The position numbers were made by a program, and so were the translations under genes. DNA of 64,000 nt, taken from contig JACJXO010000001.1 in assembly GCA_020636645.1 (NCBI GenBank), positions 434,001 through 498,000 of the forward strand, given 5' to 3'. The notes beneath the pieces were generated by a model. The model was not told where the DNA came from. It searched no databases and worked only from the letters and a program-made list of their open reading frames with translations. Below, piece after piece: positions 51,927-62,121 of this stretch (position 1 is its first letter; the number at the start of each line of letters is the position of its first letter). Source of the stretch: Chitinophagales bacterium. GTDB lineage: Bacteria; Bacteroidota; Bacteroidia; Chitinophagales; BACL12.

Positions 51927-54305
51927 ATGGCCACCAAAAAGAAGAAGAAGCAACCAGCACGTTCAGTAAACCTCCGTGGTTTTATTCGTGATGAGCGTAC
52001 CACCAGAACTGCCGGCATCCTGCTGATCCTGCTAAGCTTTTTTTTGCTGGTATCTTTCATCAGCTACCTGTTCACCTGGAGCAAAGATTTCAGCCTGGTA
52101 CAGGAAAATACGGTAGGTGGTGTGTTCCGCACCGACAGAAAAGCCTCTAATCAGCTTGGAAATCTGGGTGCAGCTACCGGCCACCTGTTCTTCTATAAAT
52201 GGTATGGCATAGCCAGCTTCCTGTTCGTCTGGTGGCTGCTCATCCTGGGTGTCAATACCTTCTTCAGCAGACGGGTCTTCCCCCTTCGTAAGCATTTTTT
52301 CAGAGGAATTCTCTGGTTGGTCTGGTTAAGTACCGCACTGGGTTTTATCCTCTACAACCAACCTTTCCCCTGGGGAGGCGCCTTCGGAAAAGGAATGACA
52401 GACAGCCTGGAAGCAGTTACCGGCAAGATAGGAACGGCTGCCATTCTTGTAGTGACAGCTCTTATTTATCTGGTGGTCTTTCATAGAATTGATCTGCAGT
52501 GGAAAAAAAGTCCGAAAGAAGAGTTGCCGGCAGATGAACATGACAAACCGGTATCTGATGCCCCTGTGTACACCTCTTCAGGTGATATCATTTCTGCCGA
52601 AGATGGTCAGGAAAACGAGACAGAGATTGCGGAGGATGAAGACGACCCTGCTCCTGAGATGGAGCTGCACACCATTACCCGAGATCCGGCAGAGATCATC
52701 AAGCCTGCAGTGGATCCTCTTCCCTCCGACGACGATAACATGGAACTGGAGATAGCTGAGGCCGTGGAAGAAAAGATCATTGATGACCCTTCTCTCGGCC
52801 ACTACGATCCTATCATGGACCTGCCTGATTATAAATATCCGGCCATCGAACTGCTGGAAGATCATCAGTCAGAAGGAGTTGCTATTGATACCAATGAACT
52901 GGAACGAAACAAAGACCAGATCATCTCCACCCTCAGCAATTACAATATCCAGATCTCCAAGATCAAGGCAACCATCGGCCCCACCGTAACCCTGTATGAG
53001 ATCGTTCCGGCTGCCGGTGTGCGCATATCCAAGATCAAGAACCTGGAAGACGATATCGCCCTGAGTCTGGCAGCTCTGGGCATCCGCATCATCGCCCCGA
53101 TACCGGGCAAGGGAACCATCGGTATCGAAGTGCCTAACGTGAATAAGGAGGTGGTGAGCATGCGTTCACAGATCGCGTCAGAGAAATTCCAGCAGGCCAA
53201 GATGGATCTGCCCATCTGCCTGGGTAAGACCATCTCCAGCGAGAACTATATCGCCGACCTGACCCGGATGCCCCACCTGCTCATGGCGGGTGCTACCGGA
53301 CAGGGTAAATCGGTGGGTATCAACAGCATCCTCATCTCCCTGTTGTATAAAAAGCATCCATCGCAATTGAAGTTCGTGATGGTGGATCCCAAAAAGGTGG
53401 AACTGTCATTGTTCTCAGCTATTGAAAAACATTTCCTTGCCAAGCTGCCTGGTGAGGAAGAGGCCATCATCACAGATACCCGCAAGGTGGTCAATACCCT
53501 GAACGCCCTATGCATTGAGATGGATACGAGGTATGAACTCCTGAAGAATGCCCAGGTGCGGAACATCAAGGAGTACAATGCCAAGTTCATGCGGAAGAAG
53601 CTCAACCCGAAGGAAGGGCATATGTACCTGCCTTATATCGTGCTGGTGATCGATGAATTTGCCGACCTGATCATGACGGCAGGTAAGGAAGTGGAGATGC
53701 CCATTGCCAGGATAGCCCAGCTGGCAAGGGCTGTGGGACTGCATTGTATCATCGCCACCCAGCGACCCAGCGTCAACATCATAACCGGTACCATCAAAGC
53801 CAACTTCCCCGCCAGGGTTGCTTTTAAAGTTGCCAGCAAGGTTGACAGCCGGACCATCCTGGATGCCAGTGGTGCCGATCAGCTGATAGGCCGCGGCGAC
53901 ATGCTCCTGTCCATCGGCAGCGATATTGTGCGCCTGCAATGTCCTTTTGTAGATACTCCTGAAGTCGATGAGGTGGTGCAGCATATTGCCCACCAGCCCT
54001 CCTACCCGGAGGCCTTCCTCCTGCCTGAATATGTGGATGAAAAGGACGTAAAGGAACGCGGTGAAATGGACGATGACCGGGATGAACTGTTCGATGAAGC
54101 CGCCCGTATCGTGGTACAGCATCAGCAGGGTTCCACCTCCCTGTTACAGCGAAGGCTCAAACTGGGATACAACCGGGCCGGACGACTGATGGACCAGCTG
54201 GAGATGGCCGGAGTGGTGGGTCCCAATGCCGGAAGCAAGGCCCGGGAGGTTTTATTCCGCGACCTGACACAATTGGAACAGTTTTTGTCTGAACTGGACG
54301 GATAG
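51927..54305 (+). CDS. ftsK: DNA translocase FtsK
   Basis: The 792-residue protein has four to five membrane helices in its first 190 residues and an acidic linker (about 200-300). The FtsK/SpoIIIE motor follows, with Walker A in GATGQGKSVG (about residues 455-464), Walker B in YIVLVIDEFADL, and the C-terminal gamma winged helix (DEAARIVVQHQQGSTSLLQRRL). It pumps chromosome ends across the division septum. A TATTTTTA -7-like box (51907-51914) lies 13 bases upstream. Confidence 0.95.
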   Translation: MATKKKKKQPARSVNLRGFIRDERTTRTAGILLILLSFFLLVSFISYLFTWSKDFSLVQENTVGGVFRTDRKASNQLGNLGAATGHLFFYKWYGIASFLFVWWLLILGVNTFFSRRVFPLRKHFFRGILWLVWLSTALGFILYNQPFPWGGAFGKGMTDSLEAVTGKIGTAAILVVTALIYLVVFHRIDLQWKKSPKEELPADEHDKPVSDAPVYTSSGDIISAEDGQENETEIAEDEDDPAPEMELHTITRDPAEIIKPAVDPLPSDDDNMELEIAEAVEEKIIDDPSLGHYDPIMDLPDYKYPAIELLEDHQSEGVAIDTNELERNKDQIISTLSNYNIQISKIKATIGPTVTLYEIVPAAGVRISKIKNLEDDIALSLAALGIRIIAPIPGKGTIGIEVPNVNKEVVSMRSQIASEKFQQAKMDLPICLGKTISSENYIADLTRMPHLLMAGATGQGKSVGINSILISLLYKKHPSQLKFVMVDPKKVELSLFSAIEKHFLAKLPGEEEAIITDTRKVVNTLNALCIEMDTRYELLKNAQVRNIKEYNAKFMRKKLNPKEGHMYLPYIVLVIDEFADLIMTAGKEVEMPIARIAQLARAVGLHCIIATQRPSVNIITGTIKANFPARVAFKVASKVDSRTILDASGADQLIGRGDMLLSIGSDIVRLQCPFVDTPEVDEVVQHIAHQPSYPEAFLLPEYVDEKDVKERGEMDDDRDELFDEAARIVVQHQQGSTSLLQRRLKLGYNRAGRLMDQLEMAGVVGPNAGSKAREVLFRDLTQLEQFLSELDG

Positions 54306-54317
54306 TCCATGATGGGC

Positions 54318-54325
54318 TACCTTTG
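54318..54325 (+). promoter_or_regulatory. -7 promoter box (TACCTTTG) of lolA
   Basis: TACCTTTG matches TAnnTTTG exactly and lies 21 bases before the lolA ATG, so lolA need not depend on ftsK transcription. Confidence 0.45.
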
Positions 54326-54345
54326 TACCGTTAAACACCTGTGTC

Positions 54346-54984
54346 ATGAAAAGATCTTTGCTGGCCATTATTATGCTGGCACTTCCGTTCGGTATGTTCG
54401 CTCAGTCTGATGCGAATGCCACTAAGCTCCTGAAGACCGTCAACCAGAAATACAGCTCCTTCAAGAGCATGAGTATGGATCTGACCGTAGTGATGGAGAA
54501 TCTTGAACTCAAGAAAAAAGAAGAATTCAAAAGCAGCGCCAAGATCAAAGGCAATAAGTTTCGTTTTCAGATGAGGGATGAGACCTTCATCTGTGACGGA
54601 AAGACCCTCTGGATCCTGAACGCCAAGACCGAAGAAGCGGTCATCAACGATTACGATCCAAAAGTGGACATGAACCCAAAACAGGTCTTCCAGCTTGCCG
54701 AAAAGGATCACACCTGCTATATGGGAGAAACCTATTCTGCCGGTGGAAAAAATATCCAGGTGCTCGAACTGGTGCCGGTCAACAAGAACCAGGACTATTC
54801 CAAGATCAAACTGCATGTGACCAAAGATGATCAGAGCATCGTCAAGGCAGATATCTATACCAAGCAGGGAATGATCACCACTTATAAAGTGAGCAATTTC
54901 AAAGGGAACCCAACGCTGGCCGACAGTGAATTCTCTCCCGGAAAGATCAGTGAAGGATGGCTGGTCACAGACCTGCGCATGTAA
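54346..54984 (+). CDS. lolA: Outer-membrane lipoprotein carrier LolA
   Basis: The 212-residue periplasmic carrier has a signal peptide (MKRSLLAIIMLALPFGMFAQ) and the LolA half-barrel pattern (YSSFKSMSMDLTVVMEN, KFRFQMRDETFICDGKTLWIL, DYDPK). It ferries lipoproteins from the inner to the outer membrane. The ftsK-lolA order is common in this phylum. A bidirectional terminator follows at 54997-55030. Confidence 0.88.
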   Translation: MKRSLLAIIMLALPFGMFAQSDANATKLLKTVNQKYSSFKSMSMDLTVVMENLELKKKEEFKSSAKIKGNKFRFQMRDETFICDGKTLWILNAKTEEAVINDYDPKVDMNPKQVFQLAEKDHTCYMGETYSAGGKNIQVLELVPVNKNQDYSKIKLHVTKDDQSIVKADIYTKQGMITTYKVSNFKGNPTLADSEFSPGKISEGWLVTDLRM

Positions 54985-54996
54985 TTACGACCGAAT

Positions 54997-55030
54997 AAAA
55001 AAAAGCGGGATGAAATTCATCCCGCTTTTT
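54997..55030. terminator. Bidirectional intrinsic terminator between lolA and the M23 peptidase gene
   Basis: An 11-bp perfect stem (AGCGGGATGAA / TTCATCCCGCT) is flanked by A and T runs. It serves both convergent genes. Confidence 0.9.
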
Positions 55031-55033
55031 CTT

Positions 55034-56740
55034 TTATTGCAGAACCAGCTGCCTGACGATCGTTTGCTGATCTCCGGTCAACTGGATCATATACACTCCT
55101 TTTGCAAGGTCTTGCAGATCAAGCACTGTGGCCATAAGTCCATCGGAAGAAGAAATATTGCTCTGGTACACGATCTCTCCCCGCTGGTTCAGAACCCGCA
55201 GAGCTGCCTGCTCCATGCCTGCATCAGGCCAGTACAGGTTGACAATTCCCATAGAAGGATTCGGATAGAGCTGAAGTTCTGAAAATATAGACTCTGGTGC
55301 CACTTGCCTGGTAGCATCTGCTGTCTCTGCAAATGCAGTACTGTTATTACATCCTTTTAGATTCGCAACAAACCGACAACCTGCGGCCGCTTCAAAACCC
55401 GGATTCAGCTGCACATATTCATCGGCCATATACTGAATGTAATTAGCAGAAGAACCGGATATGGTCTGGGTAGAATTTATAGAAAAGCTCACCATATTCC
55501 CCCCGTGCCCGGACCTGGCACCGCTGAGTGTCTGACTGGCAATGCAGTTGTAGGCAAAATAATGGGAATAGGTCTCGCCGTCCATTTCTACAGTGTACCT
55601 GTATGTACCTGATTCATCGAAAGGTGAAAACCCAACAGCCTGATCCGGTGCAAAAAAGGTTCTGTTGTCTGTAGGATTGGTTCTTGTATAAAAGGTCTTT
55701 ACCAGACCGGAAGGATAATAGATCCAGTGGGTGATGGATGAACCGTCCACCCAGTCGCGGAATTTTGACCGGAAATACACAGTGGCAAATCCCGTGAATG
55801 AATTGTCGTAGTACAGCCCGATATCCTTATCACAATTATCTTCATAAAGCTCGGGCGAAGAGGAATGTGTCTCCAGGGTCAGTACTGCCGGGTCATCATA
55901 TGGAGGTTGTTCTTCGAAAGCTGCAAAATAACTTCCATCATTACACGCACCCACCATGGCATCCTGATTATATCCGGTAAAATCGCCGTCCGGATCATCT
56001 TCATATAAGTAGTTGATCTGGAAATGCAGGTGAGGACCGGTGGAGTTCCCAGAGCTTGCAACTGTACCCAGATACTCTCCTTTTTGCACATAATCACCTT
56101 CCACTTTTGATGTGAGCGAACCGTCTTTCATATGCATATAAAAAGTAGCTGTACTGGTATCATCCAGCAGGATCACAATACTGTTACCCCTGCTGTTGGC
56201 GGCTCCGCCCCAAACACAGTACTCATCATAGTACCCTTCACGTTTGTCAACTATGACACCGGAGGCTGCTGCAACCACTTCCACCGCACCATCATCCTGG
56301 GCCTTCCAATGATAGGGATGTATCCCTATGTCAATACCCTGATGACCATCATAGGTACGGTGTCCGCATTCATAATCTTCTGTTTCAGAGTCCTCAAAAT
56401 AGTCTTCGTCTCCGTCAGAATAATAGTCCAGATCTACAAAGTTGCCAATGGCCCAGCCCGGAAAGTCGCTGTAATTGGCATTCCGTAGTGGCCATCCCAG
56501 ATAATTCAAATCCAAGAATTTTTCAATTGATATAGAATCCGCATCCAAACGTTCAACGGGATAGAAATGAAGTTTGTCTGCCTGTTTCAGGGCATCTGTC
56601 TGCATCCTGACCTCATCTGTATAGGCCCGCATCTCATCCGGAGTGATCAGGCAGCCTGGTCTGCTTTCCTGCTGTGGGTATCCTGTTGCTATTGCCATTA
56701 TGGCAGCAAGCAACAGAGAGATCTTCAAATTATATCTCAT
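55034..56740 (-). CDS. Secreted M23 metallopeptidase with T9SS type A domain
   Basis: The protein has 568 residues. A signal peptide (about 1-23) is followed by an M23/LytM catalytic domain (about residues 120-260). Its zinc motifs are DGHQGIDIGIHP (HxxxD), TFYMHMKDGS and GPHLHFQINY. A beta-rich middle region without a clear family follows, and the C-terminal type A sorting domain (LQLYPNPSMGIVNLYW) completes it. M23 enzymes cut peptide cross-links of peptidoglycan or glycine-rich proteins. As a T9SS cargo this one probably acts outside the cell. It starts 19 bases after the tail-fibre-like gene stops. Confidence 0.9.
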   Translation of the reverse strand: MRYNLKISLLLAAIMAIATGYPQQESRPGCLITPDEMRAYTDEVRMQTDALKQADKLHFYPVERLDADSISIEKFLDLNYLGWPLRNANYSDFPGWAIGNFVDLDYYSDGDEDYFEDSETEDYECGHRTYDGHQGIDIGIHPYHWKAQDDGAVEVVAAASGVIVDKREGYYDEYCVWGGAANSRGNSIVILLDDTSTATFYMHMKDGSLTSKVEGDYVQKGEYLGTVASSGNSTGPHLHFQINYLYEDDPDGDFTGYNQDAMVGACNDGSYFAAFEEQPPYDDPAVLTLETHSSSPELYEDNCDKDIGLYYDNSFTGFATVYFRSKFRDWVDGSSITHWIYYPSGLVKTFYTRTNPTDNRTFFAPDQAVGFSPFDESGTYRYTVEMDGETYSHYFAYNCIASQTLSGARSGHGGNMVSFSINSTQTISGSSANYIQYMADEYVQLNPGFEAAAGCRFVANLKGCNNSTAFAETADATRQVAPESIFSELQLYPNPSMGIVNLYWPDAGMEQAALRVLNQRGEIVYQSNISSSDGLMATVLDLQDLAKGVYMIQLTGDQQTIVRQLVLQ

Positions 56741-56759
56741 GATCAGTTCCTTTTGGGGA

Positions 56760-58718
56760 TCAGTAATCTGTTGCTTTCAGCTCATCTATCTGGCGCTGCA
56801 GCTCTATGATATAGAGGGTCAGCTCTTCCACTTTTTCCATCAGCATGGCCTGCATCTCACCGACCTCCAGTCCTTCTGACTCGATCTCGCTTGCGGCAGG
56901 AATTCCAGGCAGGTGTTGGTTCGATGCTATGAATGCACTCAGTTCATGTAATGGAAGCAGTTCATATTCATCATGAAACACATAATCGGGCCAGGGTGAC
57001 ATTTCCACACGCAATTCTTCGCACATGATCTTGCCGTCCACACTGAGTTTATAACCGGTTGCGGGGATAACAGAGGTCGATCCAATGACAATACTTCCAT
57101 TCTCGTTGATATACATCTGGTTTACGCCATTGGTACGGAAAATGAGCTTGCCGAAATCATTTTCTGCGTTGGTGGCAAGTTGCAGATCGGATCCAAGCGC
57201 CCGGAGATAACCAATTTTGTTTCCGGCATCTTTCAGCTGGATATAAGGATCATTTCCTTCTACTGTGACCACTTCATTATCGCCATGAACCGTCAATGGA
57301 GTGAAAACTGTGGCAGGGCTGACACCTATGGCAAGTTTGTTCGATATATACTGACTTCCGCTTACGTTGAAACTGGCACTGAATGCATCAGGATCCATAT
57401 TGATACCTACCCTGCCTTCAGTATCTACTACCAGGTTGGTGCTGCCATCGTTGTTGACAATACGGAACGGATCATCAGAGCCATCGTGCCTGATGCCCAC
57501 TATGGCATTGGGTGTGGTCCAGCCGAAACCGGAACGGCCACCATTCTCCGGAACGGTAATGGCATAGTTGCCAAAAGATCCGCCGGATGCTTCTGCCCAG
57601 ACAGCACGGTTGGTCATTCCACTACCAGTGACCAATGATTTCAAACCAAAATTGAGACTACCTGTCGCAGTAGAAGTTGCCACCACTGCATAATTGGCAG
57701 AACCATTGCCGTTGCTTATACCGTATAACGCTGCCCCGGTTCCTCCACCACTCAACTGGCTGCCATATACCGCAATATGATCTGCTGATACCGGTAACAA
57801 TCCGGGAATATCCGGCGCATAGCCAAGCATTGCTGTTCCGTAATCTGTAGCAACCCCAGCTCCGCTGACCGTTCTGTCAACTGCCCTTACTGCTGATTGT
57901 TCAGCTGAAAAAACAGATTCCCTGTTATAAAAGGTTGCCTTGGAGGAAGTAATAAAGTCGCCACCCACTGCAAGCCGGGCACCATTGTCTCTTATTTTGC
58001 CGGTAACCAGCTCGGTTCCGTTCCACCTGGGTGTGTAATCTGTACTGATGACACCCACCTGCGGGTCTGACTCTGAACCACCCCCTGCTGCGGCAACATC
58101 AGTTACGGATGTAATTCTCCCTTGAGCATCTACAGTAATCTGAGGTATGAAAGTTGTACTGCCATACACACCTGGAACAACTGATGTGTTGGCCAACTCC
58201 AGGGTGGTACCCGTCATCTGGAGACCTGTCCCGGTAATAAATATCAGACTATCATCAGGTGCAGTGGTCATTGTGCTGCCATCAGCAAACTGGATGGTTT
58301 CCACAAAGGCTTTTTGCCAATGCCGGGAGGAAGAACCCAGGTCAATGACCTGATCGGCAAAAGGAAGCAGTGAACTGTTTACCGCCGTAGTTGCTGCCAG
58401 ATTGGAAAGAGATAAATTGGCACCTTTAGCCAGCAAAGAGACCCACATGGATCCATTGAAATAATAAAACCCGGGTTGTGAATTACTTTGATAGATAAGT
58501 AGCCCGGTGGCAGGTGAAGCAATGGCATCACGCTGGGCTTTGGTCATCCTTGGAATAAGAATTCCCTGATCAGTTGATTGTATCTCCAGTGCAGATGAAC
58601 CAGAGGGGCTGAGGGTACCAATACCCACACTTCCAGAACCTGGAAACGTGTTGGTCTGACCGGACATTTCCAGGATCACGCCTGTCAGCAATAACCAAGT
58701 AATGATTACTTTTCTCAT
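56760..58718 (-). CDS. Exported tail-fibre-like protein with C-terminal coiled coil
   Basis: The 652-residue protein begins with a signal peptide and the phrase SVGIGTLSPSGSSALEIQSTDQGILIPRM, then ATGLLIYQSNSQPGFYYFNGSMW, typical of a common Bacteroidota exported family with phage-tail-fibre-like beta repeats. The C-terminus reads LSVDGKIMCEELRVEMS ... YVFHDEY ... HLPGIPAASE and ends in a helix (MLMEKVEELTLYIIELQRQIDELKA). That matches a chaperone-like, intramolecular tail region. It has no T9SS tail. A -7 box (TAGTTTTG) is at 58748-58755. Confidence 0.8.
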   Translation of the reverse strand: MRKVIITWLLLTGVILEMSGQTNTFPGSGSVGIGTLSPSGSSALEIQSTDQGILIPRMTKAQRDAIASPATGLLIYQSNSQPGFYYFNGSMWVSLLAKGANLSLSNLAATTAVNSSLLPFADQVIDLGSSSRHWQKAFVETIQFADGSTMTTAPDDSLIFITGTGLQMTGTTLELANTSVVPGVYGSTTFIPQITVDAQGRITSVTDVAAAGGGSESDPQVGVISTDYTPRWNGTELVTGKIRDNGARLAVGGDFITSSKATFYNRESVFSAEQSAVRAVDRTVSGAGVATDYGTAMLGYAPDIPGLLPVSADHIAVYGSQLSGGGTGAALYGISNGNGSANYAVVATSTATGSLNFGLKSLVTGSGMTNRAVWAEASGGSFGNYAITVPENGGRSGFGWTTPNAIVGIRHDGSDDPFRIVNNDGSTNLVVDTEGRVGINMDPDAFSASFNVSGSQYISNKLAIGVSPATVFTPLTVHGDNEVVTVEGNDPYIQLKDAGNKIGYLRALGSDLQLATNAENDFGKLIFRTNGVNQMYINENGSIVIGSTSVIPATGYKLSVDGKIMCEELRVEMSPWPDYVFHDEYELLPLHELSAFIASNQHLPGIPAASEIESEGLEVGEMQAMLMEKVEELTLYIIELQRQIDELKATDY

Positions 58719-58747
58719 AGTAGAAATTGAAGGTGATTAGATAGAAG

Positions 58748-58755
58748 CAAAACTA
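58748..58755 (-). promoter_or_regulatory. -7 promoter box (TAGTTTTG) of the tail-fibre-like gene
   Basis: TAGTTTTG on the minus strand matches TAnnTTTG and lies 30 bases before the start at 58718. Confidence 0.45.
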
Positions 58756-58801
58756 TCCAGGTCACCTCACGGCTGAAATACCACAATCGGGTTAGTGCAG
58801 A

Positions 58802-59440
58802 TCAGATGAGTCGTTCTCTGATTGCTTTGGAAACTGCTTCTGTATTGGAATTCACGTGCAGTTTAGAGTAGATGTTCTTCATATGTGTGCGGACTGTCTC
58901 ATAAGCTATATCCATATCGCCGGCTATCATCTTGAAACTCTTACCTTCCACCATATGGCTCAGGATCTCCCGTTCTCTGGCTGTAAGCTGATAATCTGCA
59001 GACTCTGCCGGCTGGTGATTCCGGAATAAGGTCAGCACTTTTCTTGCCACCGTGCTGCTCATGGGAGCTCCTCCCTGATGGACATCAGCAACAGATTCCA
59101 GATAGCCGGCAGGTGAAGTGGATTTAAGAATATAGCCATGCGCACCGGAACAAATTGCACGGAAAATATAATCATCATCGTCAAACATGGTCTGCATCAA
59201 CACCTGAACTGAGGGAAATTCTTCACGAATGACCTTCAGCGCTTCCAGGCCATTCATTCCGGGCATTTCAATGTCCAGCAGGATGACATCAGGAGTTGCT
59301 GATCTGAGTCGAGGAATGAGATGCTGGCAATCGGGGTATGCACCTGTGCAGCGATAGCCCGGAGTACCATTGATAAGAATGGACAGACTTTCCCGCAGGT
59401 GCTTGTTGTCTTCAAATATGGCTACAGATATGGTATTCAA
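58802..59440 (-). CDS. NarL/FixJ-family response regulator
   Basis: The 212-residue protein has a receiver domain with phospho-acceptor D56 (VILLDIEMPG) and acidic pocket E10-D11, then a LuxR-type helix-turn-helix (LTAREREILSHMVEGKSFKMIA ... VRTHMKNIYSKLHV). It should bind DNA when phosphorylated by the TPR kinase encoded just upstream on the same strand, 52 bases away. Targets are unknown. Confidence 0.94.
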   Translation of the reverse strand: MNTISVAIFEDNKHLRESLSILINGTPGYRCTGAYPDCQHLIPRLRSATPDVILLDIEMPGMNGLEALKVIREEFPSVQVLMQTMFDDDDYIFRAICSGAHGYILKSTSPAGYLESVADVHQGGAPMSSTVARKVLTLFRNHQPAESADYQLTAREREILSHMVEGKSFKMIAGDMDIAYETVRTHMKNIYSKLHVNSNTEAVSKAIRERLI

Positions 59441-59492
59441 TGGTGGTTCAAATTTGGATGATCGACAGAAGATTATATATACTGCAATAGGG

Positions 59493-61373
59493 TTAACTGA
59501 TCTCTGCCACGTCCGGTATTCGAAGTATGATCTTCGTGCCGGCTCCAGGAGAACTGATCACCTGCAACCCAGCGCCAATCCCTTTGGCCCTTGCCTGCAT
59601 GCTGTCCAGACCGTGGCCCCGTTCAGTCTGCTGCAGGTCAAAACCAATTCCGGTATCCGTTACCTCCACAACAAGATCTTTCCCCCTTGCTGAAAATACC
59701 ACATGCAAAGAGCCGCCGCCTGCATACTTGATGGCGTTGTGTATGGCCTCCTTGACAATGAGCAACAGTTCCTTTCGCTCCTGCATGCGCATATTGGCAG
59801 ATAGCCCTTTGGCCACTTCGATACTGGTTCTCATGTCTGCACCTTTCAGGTCAGTCATGAATCTCTCAAGCCTGTGTACAAGACTTTCCAGATCATCATA
59901 TCGCGGATTGATCATCCAGATGATATCGCTCATTCGCTCAATGGTCTCAGCGGCATTTACAGAAATACGCTGCAACAGATCAGCCGGGGTCTGGTGGGCG
60001 GCTGCTATATCTGCGAGCATTCTGATACTGCTCAGAGAGCCACCAACATCGTCATGCAGATCCAGTGCAATACTGTTGCGCAATGATAATTCATGCAGCT
60101 CCTGCTTGATCCTTCGTCTGTTAATGGTAAGCAGCAGCACAATTATGACCAGGATGATAAGACCGGAAGCAAAATACAGAATGAGTTGCTGCTGCCGGAT
60201 CCTGTTCCGCTGAATTTCATCATTGGCATTCAAAAGGTCGATCCTGCGTTCCTTATCAGCCAGATCGAACTCGGTTTGCAGCAATAAGATATCTCTGTTC
60301 GTTTCGGAGGTATGGAGACTGTCGCGTAGGTCACTGCTGATGCGCAGATATTTGTGCGCCAGATCATATTTGCCTGTAGCTGCATATGCTTCAGACAAGG
60401 ATTGTGCAAGTTGTTGCCGCTCCAATGCAAAGTGAGATCTGTTTGTCAATTCAAAACCGGACTGCAGTACTGGAATGGCACGCTCGGGATCCCGCATGTC
60501 CATATAAAGCAGACCCAGCCTGTTGCGATTCAGGGCTATATCACTGATATTCTCAGTAGAAACAGCCAGTTCAAGTGCAAGCTTATAATATTTCTCTGCA
60601 TTGGCATGATCTTTCAGATGCATGTAGATCTCACCGTGATTTCCGTAGAAACTGGTCAGATAATATAACAGCTGCAAGCTATCTGCAAGGACAATCGCTC
60701 TTTCACTTTCTTTCAGTGCCTCCTGATATTTACCTTGCGATACAAACACCTCTGCTATATTGGCCATGACCGCTGCTGCAACTCCTGAATATCCTACATC
60801 TCCAAAATACTCCAGTGAAGTGTTGTAGTATTCTAATGCCTTTTCATATTGTTCCTGATAAAAATATATGACACCGCTTTGCATATAGACACGGCCAATG
60901 CGATCCGGATCATCAGAGGCTCTGGCATACTCCAGGGCATTTCGGCAATCAAGGTGAGCCTTTTCAAACTGTCTGATCTGGGTGTACAGGTCTGCCCGGT
61001 TGATATAGGCCAAAGCTATCCTCTTTGGATCTCCGGCTTCTTCAGATACTAGGATGGCAGAATCGCAATAAACTATGGCAGAATCGAACTTCGACAGCTG
61101 TACATAGATCATCCCGATGTTGAGGTAACAACCGGCAACTCCTTTCAAATAACCCAACTCTCTTCCAAGTGCAATTCCCTCTCTTCCGTAGGCTATCGCT
61201 TTTGCCGGGTCATATTCATCTACCGTTGCTGCCAGTCTTCTGAGCACGATCACCTTATTGGTGTCAGGTCTTGCAGCTGAAAGCTTTTGCAATAATGAAT
61301 CGATCTCCTGTGTCTGAGAAAAGACCAGTTGCTGACAGGCTATCAGCAGGAGGGCAAGGGTCCACTTGATCAT
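59493..61373 (-). CDS. TPR-domain sensor histidine kinase (HisKA_3 type)
   Basis: The protein has 626 residues. A signal peptide (1-19) is followed by six to eight tetratricopeptide repeats (about 20-340; ACYLNIGMIYVQLSKFDSAI, YYKLALELA). A membrane helix (about 395-415, LILYFASGLIILVIIVLLLTI) leads to the HisKA_3 dimerisation helix with the phospho-accepting histidine in LDLHDDVGGSLSSI. A HATPase_c domain follows (EAIHNAIKYAGG, DTGIGFD, GHGLDSMQARAKGIG). The periplasmic TPR sensor with NarL-type kinase is a common Bacteroidota arrangement, paired with the regulator at 58802-59440. Confidence 0.93.
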   Translation of the reverse strand: MIKWTLALLLIACQQLVFSQTQEIDSLLQKLSAARPDTNKVIVLRRLAATVDEYDPAKAIAYGREGIALGRELGYLKGVAGCYLNIGMIYVQLSKFDSAIVYCDSAILVSEEAGDPKRIALAYINRADLYTQIRQFEKAHLDCRNALEYARASDDPDRIGRVYMQSGVIYFYQEQYEKALEYYNTSLEYFGDVGYSGVAAAVMANIAEVFVSQGKYQEALKESERAIVLADSLQLLYYLTSFYGNHGEIYMHLKDHANAEKYYKLALELAVSTENISDIALNRNRLGLLYMDMRDPERAIPVLQSGFELTNRSHFALERQQLAQSLSEAYAATGKYDLAHKYLRISSDLRDSLHTSETNRDILLLQTEFDLADKERRIDLLNANDEIQRNRIRQQQLILYFASGLIILVIIVLLLTINRRRIKQELHELSLRNSIALDLHDDVGGSLSSIRMLADIAAAHQTPADLLQRISVNAAETIERMSDIIWMINPRYDDLESLVHRLERFMTDLKGADMRTSIEVAKGLSANMRMQERKELLLIVKEAIHNAIKYAGGGSLHVVFSARGKDLVVEVTDTGIGFDLQQTERGHGLDSMQARAKGIGAGLQVISSPGAGTKIILRIPDVAEIS

Positions 61374-61426
61374 GGTGAAATGCAGGAGGTAAATATACTT
61401 TTACCTATGTAACATTAAAAGTGGCC

Positions 61427-62113
61427 TCAGTTAGCCAACTTCCAGTCTATCTTTTGCATACCATGTTCCTGCAAATAGGTATTCGCCTTCGAAAAATGCC
61501 TGCAACCAAAAAATCCTCTGTCGGCACTGAAAGGTGATGGGTGTGCCGCCTGCAGGATCAGGTGTTTGCCTGCATCAATAAGTTCAGCCTTTTTCTGTGC
61601 AAATGCACCCCACAACAGGAACACCAGATGCTCCTTGTTTTCTGATAAGGCTTTGATGGTGGCGTCTGTAAAATACTGCCACCCGATCTGCTGATGTGAC
61701 CCAGGCTTTCCTGATTCAACGGTTAGCATGGCATTGAGCAAAAAAACACCTTGCCTGGCCCAGGTTTCCAGATTTCCGTGTGCCGGCCTTGGTATGCCCA
61801 GATCCTTTTCCTGCTCCTTAAAGATATTGACGAGTGAGGGTGGTGGTTTCACACCTTCAGGTACAGAGAAACAAAGACCATGGGCCTGGCCTGGTCCATG
61901 ATAGGGATCCTGACCCAGTATGACCACCTTTACCTGTTCGAAGGGGGTCAGGTTAAATGCATTGAATATCTGGCTGCCAGGCGGAAAGATGACCTTTCCA
62001 TCTCGTTTTGCAGCCAGCAGCAAATACCTGATCTGCTGAAAATAGGCTTTATCGAACTCGTCTGCTAAAACTGCCTTCCAGCCTGCTTCCAATTGAATGT
62101 CATCCCGGGCCAT
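61427..62113 (-). CDS. ung: Uracil-DNA glycosylase (family 1)
   Basis: The 228-residue repair enzyme removes uracil from DNA. The water-activating motif GQDPYHGPGQAHGL (D69) and the DNA-intercalating histidine loop HPSPFSADRGFFGC are complete, and LLWGAFAQKK lies between them. A -7 box (TAGATTTG, 62122-62129) lies just upstream. Confidence 0.97.
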   Translation of the reverse strand: MARDDIQLEAGWKAVLADEFDKAYFQQIRYLLLAAKRDGKVIFPPGSQIFNAFNLTPFEQVKVVILGQDPYHGPGQAHGLCFSVPEGVKPPPSLVNIFKEQEKDLGIPRPAHGNLETWARQGVFLLNAMLTVESGKPGSHQQIGWQYFTDATIKALSENKEHLVFLLWGAFAQKKAELIDAGKHLILQAAHPSPFSADRGFFGCRHFSKANTYLQEHGMQKIDWKLAN

Positions 62114-62121
62114 ATTACTGG

